Positions 1 through 4,365 of a stretch of DNA of 9,904 nt are shown piece by piece; position 1 is the stretch's first letter, and each line of letters starts with the position of its first letter. The translations under genes were made by a program, and so were the position numbers. The notes beneath the pieces were generated by a model. The model worked only from the letters and a program-made list of their open reading frames with translations, searched no databases and was not told the DNA's origin. This stretch comes from Candidatus Iainarchaeum sp. (lineage in GTDB: Archaea > Iainarchaeota > Iainarchaeia > Iainarchaeales > JAXPJC01): contig JAGVWD010000049.1 of NCBI GenBank assembly GCA_018304445.1, positions 1 through 9,904 of the forward strand, read 5' to 3'.

Positions 1-76
1 CGATTTGAGGTAAAACGATAATTGAGATAGAAATAACTAGCAAGAGTAGGATTAATCTACCTACTTTATTAACCAT
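1..76 (-). CDS. Secreted or membrane protein, N-terminal fragment (cut by window edge)
   Basis: Reading the minus strand from an ATG at 76, the first 25 codons are open to the window edge. They give a short N-terminus with a Lys and an Arg (MVNKVGR), then about 16 hydrophobic residues rich in Leu, Ile and Val, ending in LPQI. This is the layout of a Sec signal peptide or N-terminal membrane anchor. An AT-rich box (98-108, minus strand) is centred about 26 nt before the ATG, the same promoter-to-start spacing seen for other lead genes here, which supports both the start and the gene. Nothing beyond the leader is visible, so its function cannot be named. Confidence 0.55.
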   Translation of the reverse strand, partial: MVNKVGRLILLLLVISISIIVLPQI

Positions 77-97
77 TTTAATTCCCAGACATGAAGA

Positions 98-108
98 CTT
101 TAAAAATA
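98..108 (-). promoter_or_regulatory. TATA box for the left-edge minus-strand gene
   Basis: The minus strand reads ATTTTTAAAG here, centred about 26 nt upstream of the ATG at 76. The transcript would therefore begin at the start codon (leaderless). Confidence 0.45.
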
Positions 109-323
109 TTTAGTTTTTTATAGAGGAAAAGGATTATTTGTGAATAACTCGCGCTTCTAACTAAGAATAATGGAAGAAAGGTTTTGAATTAATCACTTTC
201 ATCATTCTTTGATAAGGAGCATATGTTTCAAGAGATTTTGGACTGTATTCATTAGAAAATTCTATGCTGCTTAAAAAAGAATTGATTCAAAGAGAATACG
301 CCAGGGCCCGGAATTTCAGGTTT

Positions 324-369
324 TTAGTGGAAAACATAATAGAATTATCAAAAACATGTTTTCCACTAA
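324..369. repeat. Perfect 14-bp inverted repeat, 18-nt loop
   Basis: TTAGTGGAAAACAT (324-337) is exactly the reverse complement of ATGTTTTCCACTAA (356-369). The 18-nt loop holds a further small ATAAT/ATTAT pairing option. One base separates it from a second perfect inverted repeat. Confidence 0.85.
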
Positions 370-370
370 C

Positions 371-416
371 ATTTGAAGTCGTGTATTGATAGAAAGATTA
401 CGACTTCAAATATTTG
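371..416. repeat. Perfect 12-bp inverted repeat with an adjoining palindrome
   Basis: ATTTGAAGTCGT (371-382) is the exact reverse complement of ACGACTTCAAAT (400-411), with a 17-nt loop. The right arm runs into a 12-bp palindrome, TCAAATATTTGA (405-416). With the preceding repeat this makes two back-to-back hairpins over 88 bp. Confidence 0.85.
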
Positions 417-450
417 AGCGAAAACCTTTTGAACCGGGATACCTTTTCAG

Positions 451-469
451 GTCCTCGTTGCTCAAACGA
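451..469. repeat. Short hairpin, 7-bp stem
   Basis: CCTCGTT and AACGAGG pair around a 5-nt loop within the second half of the unrecognised ORF. It could be chance, but it adds to the dense secondary structure between 324 and 469. Confidence 0.4.
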
Positions 470-656
470 GGCGCTGAACCAGATACAGCTTCCCTGGCGC
501 ATTATTCCATACTTTTGCTTTCTTCATATGAATGTCTGAGAAAAAATCGGAAGAGTTTCGAATTTGATGAATACTTTTTGAAATAAAGAAATAAAAACAT
601 AAAATTTACAGAATTATGATTGAAATATAAATCCCCGTTGCCGTAACCTGCCCTTT

Positions 657-677
657 TTGTACCCCTAAGAGGGGGAC
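657..677. repeat. CCCCT/AGGGG hairpin motif, copy 1
   Basis: The core GTACCCCTAAGAGGGGGAC pairs CCCCT (662-666) with AGGGG (670-674) around AAG. A closely similar GTACCCCT-x-AGGGG motif occurs at 930-947. This copy lies at the point where homology of the valS remnant ends. Confidence 0.55.
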
Positions 678-679
678 TT

Positions 680-827
680 TATCTTTCCTGCTGTAGTTGA
701 TAGTGGTGTGTCTATTAGAGTAAACGTTCTTTGCATTCTTATCAAACTTGAACAGTTTCTCTTTTAGTCAGAATAATTGGATTCTTGATTCTGCTTCTTT
801 TGGGTCGTAAGTGGAGGGGAAGGGCAT
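680..827 (-). pseudogene. valS: valS 5' remnant (valyl-tRNA synthetase N-terminus, degenerate)
   Basis: The minus strand from ATG 827 encodes an N-terminus containing TYDPKEAESRIQLF, the conserved opening of class Ia valyl-tRNA synthetases (usually YDPKEAE followed by W/FW). The next codon is TGA (770-768) where these enzymes normally have Trp. The same frame continues LKEKLFKFDKNAKNVYS, again ValRS-like, and after a one-base shift the neighbouring frame reads IDTPLSTTAGKI, matching the usual IDTPPPTVSGKI segment. Similarity stops at GKI, just before the HIGH signature, at a CCCCT/AGGGG hairpin. Only about 49 residues of a roughly 800-900-residue enzyme remain, with a stop and a frameshift, so it cannot make an active synthetase. 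TGA ends other genes here (L10e, EndoQ), so recoding is unlikely. A functional valS must lie elsewhere. Confidence 0.75.
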
Positions 828-831
828 AATG

Positions 832-853
832 TATTGGATTAATATTGGATTCA
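832..853. repeat. Two 11-bp near-tandem units
   Basis: TATTGGATTAA is followed directly by TATTGGATTCA. It lies just upstream of the valS remnant on the minus strand. Its role is unknown. Confidence 0.5.
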
Positions 854-922
854 TAAGGGTTATCGGAGGATTTATGTTATGAACGAAAGATATATGTGTG
901 CATAACCTTTGTAGATATCACC

Positions 923-947
923 AAAAAAAGTACCCCTGAGGAGGGGA
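923..947 (-). terminator. Terminator-like hairpin and T7 run; copy 2 of the CCCCT/AGGGG motif
   Basis: On the minus strand a CCCCT/AGGGG stem (942-946 with 933-937) is followed by TAC and seven Ts (929-923). It lies downstream of the toxin gene, so it could end the toxin-antitoxin transcript. The hairpin core resembles the element at 657-677. Confidence 0.45.
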
Positions 948-965
948 TGTCAAAAGGGATTTAAA

Positions 966-981
966 GACTGCCTTAGCAGTC
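966..981. repeat. 6-bp stem-loop next to the toxin stop codon
   Basis: GACTGC-CTTA-GCAGTC forms a perfect stem with a 4-nt loop, 3 nt beyond the toxin stop. On the minus strand it is followed by TTTAAA. It may help terminate or stabilise the toxin-antitoxin mRNA. Confidence 0.45.
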
Positions 982-984
982 GTG

Positions 985-1347
985 CTATCTTTTCCTATAT
1001 CCGAACTTTTTGTCATATTCCTTATGGTCCATAAACTCAAGCAGGACAGAAATTATTTCGAATTCGTTGCCGACTATGGTATATATCATCCGCCAATAAT
1101 CGGGAAGGTTTATTTTCCATAAGTTGCTGACTCCATATTGATCAACATATTCTTTCGGAATTTGTTTTTTCGAAATTTGAATGCCTCTATGCATGTCAAT
1201 GAGGAGATTGTCTTTCTCCCTTTCAATTGCCTTGAGGAGCTGCATATGGAATTTATTTTCTTTCTCACTGATTGTTTCGCGCAGTCTTTTGAGCTGTTCC
1301 TCAAACAGGGGCGAGTACTTGACGGTTATTGTCTTGGAAGTCTTCAT
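985..1347 (-). CDS. RelE/ParE-family toxin
   Basis: This 120-residue protein fits the small RelE/ParE fold family, whose members cleave ribosome-associated mRNA (RelE branch) or poison gyrase (ParE branch). Visible hallmarks are an N-terminal YSPLFEEQLKRL strand-helix segment, a central LWKINLPDYWRMIYTI strand pair, and the C-terminal MDHKEYDKKFGYRKR motif, a form common in archaeal RelE-like toxins. The very basic C-terminus suits RNA binding. It lies 4 nt downstream of a winged-helix gene on the same strand, the expected antitoxin, so the two should be co-translated. The start is the ATG at 1347, directly after the upstream stop. Length is at the upper end of the usual 85-120 residues. The family is well supported; the actual target cannot be told from sequence. 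Confidence 0.8.
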   Translation of the reverse strand: MKTSKTITVKYSPLFEEQLKRLRETISEKENKFHMQLLKAIEREKDNLLIDMHRGIQISKKQIPKEYVDQYGVSNLWKINLPDYWRMIYTIVGNEFEIISVLLEFMDHKEYDKKFGYRKR

Positions 1348-1351
1348 AAAA

Positions 1352-1612
1352 TTAAGCCTTAACGCTTCTTTCCAGCAATTTTTTCATCTTTGGGTTTTCG
1401 TTATGCACCCATAGAACTCCCTTACTTCCCATCATGATGGCTCCTTTCTCTTCCAAATAATCTAAAATGATGTTGAGAGTTTGCCTCATGATTTGCTTTG
1501 GCAGCCTTCTCTGAAGTTCGCTTTTTGAAATGGCAAGTTCTGCGTTTTTCAGGGTTTTCTCTACCATAAGCACAGTATCCAGCCTCGGATAATGCAATAC
1601 TTTTTGTGTCAT
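1352..1612 (-). CDS. Winged-helix antitoxin / autorepressor candidate
   Basis: This 86-residue protein has a winged-helix-type pattern. A helix pair (SKSELQRRLPKQIMRQTLNI, about residues 29-48) is followed by ILDYLEEKGAIMMGSKGVLWVHN, with a recognition-type helix leading into a beta wing. Small wHTH proteins with an LPKxxMxQT...LDYLEE pattern often sit directly upstream of RelE-like toxin genes in archaea. It precedes the toxin by 4 nt and should be made first, as antitoxins are. The ATG at 1612 is chosen because a GAGGT ribosome-binding site (1619-1623) lies 6 nt upstream; the alternative ATG at 1619 is in another frame. It probably binds the AT-rich repeats of its own promoter. The antitoxin role is inferred from context. 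Confidence 0.65.
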   Translation of the reverse strand: MTQKVLHYPRLDTVLMVEKTLKNAELAISKSELQRRLPKQIMRQTLNIILDYLEEKGAIMMGSKGVLWVHNENPKMKKLLERSVKA

Positions 1613-1618
1613 CGTGCA

Positions 1619-1665
1619 ACCTCTATATAAATCTATATATATATCAACTTATATATAAATATTTT
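1619..1665 (-). promoter_or_regulatory. Promoter, probable operator and RBS of the toxin-antitoxin operon
   Basis: An almost pure AT stretch. On the minus strand AAAATATTTATATATA (1650-1665) is a strong TATA box placing transcription start near 1630, giving an 18-nt leader with GAGGT at 1619-1623. TATATAAAT occurs twice (1624-1632 and 1652-1660), and alternating TA lies between; these repeats are plausible operator half-sites for autoregulation. Confidence 0.6.
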
Positions 1666-1708
1666 TGTTAAATAAGGGCCGCTGGGGGGAAATTGTCTGC
1701 AAATTGGC

Positions 1709-1714
1709 AAAAAA
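1709..1714 (-). terminator. Oligo-T terminator of tRNA-Tyr
   Basis: Six Ts on the minus strand begin 4 nt after the discriminator base, the usual archaeal oligo-T termination signal. Confidence 0.55.
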
Positions 1715-1717
1715 GGA

Positions 1718-1839
1718 TCCCCGCTGCCGGATTTGAACCAGCAACCTTTCGGGAACGGCTGGCCCTTGTTCATTCATTCCCATGCGGGATAGTCCGAGGG
1801 CATCTACAGCCGAACGCTCTGCCGTTGAGCTAAAAGTGG
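1718..1839 (-). tRNA. tRNA-Tyr (GUA) with a 50-nt intron at position 37/38
   Basis: On the minus strand the 5' exon is 1839-1804, the intron 1803-1754 and the 3' exon 1753-1718; the spliced length is 72 nt. Visible parts: U8 A9, D stem GCTC/GAGC, anticodon stem TTCGG/CCGAA, anticodon GUA (1807-1805), variable loop AGGTT, T stem GCTGG/CCGGC and loop TTCAAAT, discriminator A73. C1-G72 with A73 is the archaeal tRNA-Tyr identity set. CCA is not encoded. The intron sits at the canonical site and folds internally (GCCC/GGGC, and TCCC-GCAT-GGGA). Oddities: the acceptor stem has A3-G70 and U5-C68 mismatches plus a U6-G67 wobble, and the bulge-helix-bulge splice motif is not the strict 3-4-3 form. Type and intron are well supported; functionality is less sure. 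Confidence 0.85.
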
Positions 1840-1849
1840 ACGCTATTTG

Positions 1850-1861
1850 TTTATAAATATT
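1850..1861 (-). promoter_or_regulatory. TATA-like box upstream of tRNA-Tyr
   Basis: The minus strand reads AATATTTATAAA. It is centred only about 15-17 nt before C1, shorter than the roughly 26 nt seen for other promoters here, so its link to the tRNA is uncertain. It overlaps the first copy of the 17-bp direct repeat. Confidence 0.4.
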
Positions 1862-1870
1862 GATGCAAAA
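1854..1870 (+). repeat. 17-bp direct repeat, copy 1
   Basis: TAAATATTGATGCAAAA; copy 2 at 2106-2122 differs by one base. The pair brackets the GNAT-like remnant next to the tRNA gene. Confidence 0.55.
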
Positions 1871-2105
1871 ACAAAAATTTCCGATATGAGCCCGTCTTTT
1901 CGGAAAATCTGGCTTGCAGTCGAAATTATTGCGGAAATCCCTTGCGAAAGCATATGAAAGAATTAAAAATAAAATATCTTGGCGGCGCTGGCAATCTGGT
2001 TGCCGACAAGGTTGAAACCCTTGTGCCTGTAAAAGGCTTCGGGGTTCAAATACTTTTCGGTATTTTCCGGAAGGATGAAAATCCCCGCGCCGCCGACCCT
2101 TTTCA

Positions 2106-2122
2106 TAAGTATTGATGCAAAA
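2106..2122 (+). repeat. 17-bp direct repeat, copy 2
   Basis: TAAGTATTGATGCAAAA, 16 of 17 bases as in copy 1 (1854-1870). Confidence 0.55.
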
Positions 2123-2132
2123 GTTAAAATAT
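2123..2132 (+). promoter_or_regulatory. TATA-like box of the small frameshifted gene
   Basis: GTTAAAATAT is centred near 2128, putting transcription start near 2154. That leaves a short leader containing GGTGG (2155-2159) just before the GTG at 2163. Confidence 0.35.
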
Positions 2133-2162
2133 CAAGTGCAAAAAACAAATTGCGGTGGATAA

Positions 2163-2460
2163 GTGACATTTTTCTCAAATGCGAAGATTGAATACATTGC
2201 CGACCCTGAACATCAAGAGCAGCTTGAACAGTTACTTAATGGTATCCCGTTGTTCTATAGCTGTGAAAGAAGACGGCAATGGACTAAGTCCTTCTTTGCA
2301 AATTTCTCTTGATGGAAATAGAGTCTTAATCCGGCCGTATGGTTGCGATATTTCATCATACACTATTGCAGGAAGCCCGACGGAACACATCCCGATTGGC
2401 TCGATACAAGAAATTGATATTTTTGGTTACAAATATCTCCTCATAAACAGCAGAATTTGA
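2163..2460 (+). pseudogene. Unrecognised small protein gene, frameshifted
   Basis: Two frames share the coding signal. From GTG 2163 (with GGTGG upstream and an in-frame stop directly before it) the frame gives NAKIEYIADPEHQEQLEQLL and continues to about FYS, then turns into an Arg/Trp-rich tail and stops at 2312. The next frame from about 2254 gives SIAVKEDGNGLSPSLQISLD, then RVLIRPYGCDISSYTIAG, and ends at 2460. A one-base shift near 2250-2270 would join them into a soluble acidic protein of about 98 residues. I do not know the family. An in-frame ATG (2239) could also start the second part alone. The break may be real decay or a base-calling error. It has its own weak promoter and ends just before the pilin operon promoter. 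Confidence 0.4.
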
Positions 2461-2467
2461 GAGAAAG

Positions 2468-2475
2468 TTTATAAG
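2468..2475 (+). promoter_or_regulatory. TATA box of the pilin operon
   Basis: TTTATAAG is centred about 26 nt before the ATG at 2498, so the mRNA should start at the start codon (leaderless). Confidence 0.6.
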
Positions 2476-2497
2476 CTAATATTTCCAGATTATTTGC

Positions 2498-2947
2498 ATG
2501 GGTGATAGGGCACAGGCATCTGTAGAATTTCTGATGGTTCTTGGTTTAGGAATGGTAATTTTGCTTCCTGCCACTCTGCTTTTCTACCAATATAGTCAGA
2601 ATTCAAATGATGAGCTTAAATTCGGACAGCTAACAAGGATTGGCAATGACATTACAAACCAGGCAGAAAAAGTCTATTATTACTCGGATCCATCAAAGAT
2701 CGAAATCGAGGGAATTATGCCTTCTGACGTTTACAATTTAACTTTGCAGACAGACTGGCCAAATAAGGTAAACATAATCACGTTCTGGATAAGAAGCGGA
2801 GGAAAAAATCAATCATTTCCTTTTCTTTCCAGAGTAAATATCAACGGCACATTTTCACCCCGAGCCTTCTCAGCTGGAAAAAAAAGAATTTCCTTGGAAG
2901 TTAAAAAAACAGGCAACACTCCTTATGTTGAAATCCGCTTCCTATAA
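2498..2947 (+). CDS. Class III signal-peptide (type IV pilin-like) protein
   Basis: This 149-residue protein begins MGDRA-QASVEFLMVLG, the archaeal class III signal (DUF361 type). A prepilin peptidase of the EppA/FlaK group would cut between Ala5 and Gln6, leaving a mature protein with Glu at +5 and a hydrophobic helix (residues 6-30) for filament assembly. The rest is a polar, beta-rich outer domain with sequons NLT, NQS and NGT, so it may be N-glycosylated. It heads a three-gene operon: it overlaps the next gene by 23 nt, and a TATA box lies at leaderless distance. It may be a major or minor subunit of an adhesive pilus; the outer domain is not one I recognise. No prepilin peptidase, ATPase or platform gene is in the window. 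Confidence 0.8.
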   Translation: MGDRAQASVEFLMVLGLGMVILLPATLLFYQYSQNSNDELKFGQLTRIGNDITNQAEKVYYYSDPSKIEIEGIMPSDVYNLTLQTDWPNKVNIITFWIRSGGKNQSFPFLSRVNINGTFSPRAFSAGKKRISLEVKKTGNTPYVEIRFL

Positions 2948-3386
2948 AGGACAGACCTCGATAGAGGCTGCAATGCTGTTCTCATTCATGGTTCTTGCGC
3001 TAACTGTTTTCCTTTTGGTAATTGGCAACCAGTACGTTACCGCACAGGAAAATAGGCTTAGGGCACAGCTAAAAGATGTCACGGCGATGATTGAAACTGA
3101 ATTAAGCCTTGGCGTAACATCTCAAAATGGATATTATCGTCAATTCGAAATCCCCAATTTGGCTGGCGGCGTTCCATTTTCGATTCAATTTCTCAACTCG
3201 CAGCAGCTTGGCCCACCTGGTAGCCCGGCTAATTATTCCGAAGTTATTTTGTCATTCCAAAACTCGTCGGTTCAATTCGAAACCTATATATATCTGCCAG
3301 ACAATGTAGATGGTAATATATCTCATGGACAAGTTGAAGTAAAAAAACAAAACGGGTTGCTTTACATAAGAAACACAACAGGATGA
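2925..3386 (+). CDS. Second class III signal-peptide pilin-like protein
   Basis: This 153-residue protein has the N-terminus YKG-QTSIEAAMLFSF. Predicted cleavage is after Gly9, with Glu14 at mature +5, then a long hydrophobic helix (about 15-36). A charged helix follows (AQENRLRAQLKDVTAMIETE) and then a beta-rich outer domain with sequons NYS, NSS, NIS and NTT, suggesting glycosylation. It is therefore a second pilin-like subunit, similar in plan but not in sequence to the upstream gene. The ATG at 2925 overlaps the end of the first pilin gene by 23 nt, and its stop overlaps the next start (ATGA), so the three proteins are probably made from one mRNA. Two different pilins in tandem suggest a filament with major and minor subunits. 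The exact role is unknown. Confidence 0.8.
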   Translation: MLKSASYKGQTSIEAAMLFSFMVLALTVFLLVIGNQYVTAQENRLRAQLKDVTAMIETELSLGVTSQNGYYRQFEIPNLAGGVPFSIQFLNSQQLGPPGSPANYSEVILSFQNSSVQFETYIYLPDNVDGNISHGQVEVKKQNGLLYIRNTTG

Positions 3387-3781
3387 GAAAGCACAGACAT
3401 CATAAAATCCAGCGAACCCTGAGAAATAAAGTTAACCATGAGAACATAGAGCATAAAGTCTTTTACGCGCTTCTAATTATCATTGCAATTATCATCGGAT
3501 TTTTTGTTGTAACGACTTATAGTCCAAAGCCCACAAACGGGAATGATGTTCTCGAAAAGATTGCCATGGGGCAGGGAGCTGCATTTCTAAGAGACAACCA
3601 AGTAGATACTATCGCACTTGAACAATTTGACCAGAAATACTACCAGCTAAAGTCGCAAAATGGCATTAGTTCTGATTTCTATGTTTATTTTGAGGACCAG
3701 AACGGCAATGTCATAAATGTGGATGGGAAAAAGTGTTTTGGTTACGAAGGAGCAAAGGAAACTGATCCGAAGTGCAGGTAA
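3383..3781 (+). CDS. Single-pass membrane protein of the pilin operon
   Basis: This 132-residue protein has a basic N-terminus of about 25 residues (rich in Arg, Lys and His), one strongly hydrophobic helix (about 26-46) and a polar outer domain of about 85 residues. Two cysteines (118 and 131) near the C-terminus could form a disulfide. It lacks the class III cleavage motif and so should stay anchored with the N-terminus inside. Its ATG overlaps the stop of the second pilin gene by 4 nt, which ties it to the operon. It may be an accessory or anchoring component of the filament, but this is inference from position only; I do not recognise the domain. The gene ends about 60 nt before L10e, which has its own promoter. 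Confidence 0.7.
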   Translation: MRKHRHHKIQRTLRNKVNHENIEHKVFYALLIIIAIIIGFFVVTTYSPKPTNGNDVLEKIAMGQGAAFLRDNQVDTIALEQFDQKYYQLKSQNGISSDFYVYFEDQNGNVINVDGKKCFGYEGAKETDPKCR

Positions 3782-3808
3782 AATAGACCGTATACATTCT
3801 TAGCAAGC

Positions 3809-3820
3809 TTTTTAAATAAT
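3809..3820 (+). promoter_or_regulatory. TATA box of the L10e transcript
   Basis: TTTTTAAATAAT is centred about 26 nt before the ATG at 3841. It therefore supports a leaderless start there rather than at the in-frame ATG at 3835. Confidence 0.6.
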
Positions 3821-3840
3821 ATTGAACTCCGCAGATGTAT

Positions 3841-4365
3841 ATGGCAAGGATGCGCAAAGGAATTGCTTACCGCAAGTTTGAAAGGCCCAATACTCGAATA
3901 TCTAAATTCAGAACTCTTTCCTATGTCCGAATAGACCCGCATATCAAGATAGCCCGTTTCGAGATGGGTGAGCCAAATAAGAAATTCAGCTATACTTTGA
4001 ATCTTGTAAGCAAATCACCTGTCCAGATAAGGCAGGAATCCATTGAATCTGCAAGAATGACAAGCTCAAGGTATTTGGAAAAAAATCTGACTAAGGCAGA
4101 CTATTTCATGAAAGTCAGAATCTATCCATTTCACATTCTAAGGGAAAACCCTTTAGCGGCAGGAGCCGGCGCAGACAGAATGAGCACAGGAATGCAGCGC
4201 TCATTTGGCAAGCCAATAGGAGTTGCTGCTCAAGTTCGAAAGGGCCAAACAATATTTTCCCTCTCAGTTGAGAAGAACAACCTTGAAGTTGCAAGAAAAG
4301 CGTTAAATCGTGCAGCTACCAAGGTACCATGCTCTTGCATGATTGAAGAGGTTGTTGCTAAATGA
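3841..4365 (+). CDS. rpl10e: 50S ribosomal protein L10e (uL16 family)
   Basis: This 174-residue protein is the archaeal/eukaryotic form of uL16. It binds 23S rRNA near the A and P sites of the large subunit and helps position tRNA. It opens MARMRKGIAYRKFERPNTR, the conserved L10e N-terminus, and contains the family block IDPHIKIARFEMGE, then PFHILRENPLAAGAGADRMS and MQRSFGKPIGVAAQV, typical of this protein. Length is normal. An ATG two codons upstream (3835) would add Met-Tyr, but 3841 fits both the family N-terminus and the TATA spacing. The stop overlaps the next start by 4 nt (ATGA), so L10e appears to be coupled to a membrane-protein gene. No other ribosomal gene is adjacent. Confidence 0.95.
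   Translation: MARMRKGIAYRKFERPNTRISKFRTLSYVRIDPHIKIARFEMGEPNKKFSYTLNLVSKSPVQIRQESIESARMTSSRYLEKNLTKADYFMKVRIYPFHILRENPLAAGAGADRMSTGMQRSFGKPIGVAAQVRKGQTIFSLSVEKNNLEVARKALNRAATKVPCSCMIEEVVAK

Larger units (their letters stand above)
264..586 (+). pseudogene. Unrecognised frameshifted small gene or gene remnant
   Basis: Two neighbouring frames both look protein-like and join at a TTGA overlap (386-389). The first is open from 216, has its first ATG at 264, and ends in TGA at 387-389; it is charged and helical (LLKKELIQREYARARNF at the start). The second runs from TTG 386 to 586 and contains KPFEPGYLFRSSLLKRGAEP and a C-terminus FEFDEYFLK. A single -1 shift would fuse them into a protein of about 108 residues. 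I do not recognise a family; the helical, Arg/Lys-rich make-up is not diagnostic. No convincing promoter lies at the proper distance, and two perfect inverted repeats sit inside the region, which weakens the coding case. It may be a broken gene or structured non-coding DNA. Confidence 0.3.
1963..2178 (-). pseudogene. GNAT acetyltransferase C-terminal remnant
   Basis: The minus-strand frame from a TTG at 2178 has no good start. Its second half, from about 2100 to the stop, reads GGAGIFILPENTEKYLNPEA then FYRHKGFNLVG. The FYRHKGF block matches the FYxxxGF signature near the end of GNAT-fold N-acetyltransferases, and the residues after it fit the last strand. Codons in this half favour C or G at the third position (AAC, AAG, GGC, GCC), unlike the AT-rich first half and most neighbours. 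The acetyl-CoA-binding Q/RxxGxG/A loop is absent. It is therefore probably a truncated, inactive fragment, perhaps transferred. A 53-codon frame (1954-2115) on the opposite strand is less convincing. Confidence 0.35.

Noticed and set aside
324..416. CRISPR or a complete insertion sequence end
   Set aside because: No regularly spaced direct repeats and no transposase nearby; only inverted repeats are visible.
768..770. TGA read as tryptophan in the valS remnant
   Set aside because: L10e, EndoQ and others end in TGA here, and the remnant has a second lesion, so decay is the simpler reading.
1718..1839. Split or permuted tRNA
   Set aside because: Both halves lie in normal order with a short intron at 37/38, so a cis-spliced tRNA explains it.
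1954..2115. 53-codon plus-strand ORF as a real gene
   Set aside because: The opposite strand carries a GNAT signature with coding-like third positions; no recognisable family or promoter for the plus frame.
3835..3840. ATG at 3835 as the L10e start
   Set aside because: The family N-terminus and the promoter spacing both fit 3841.
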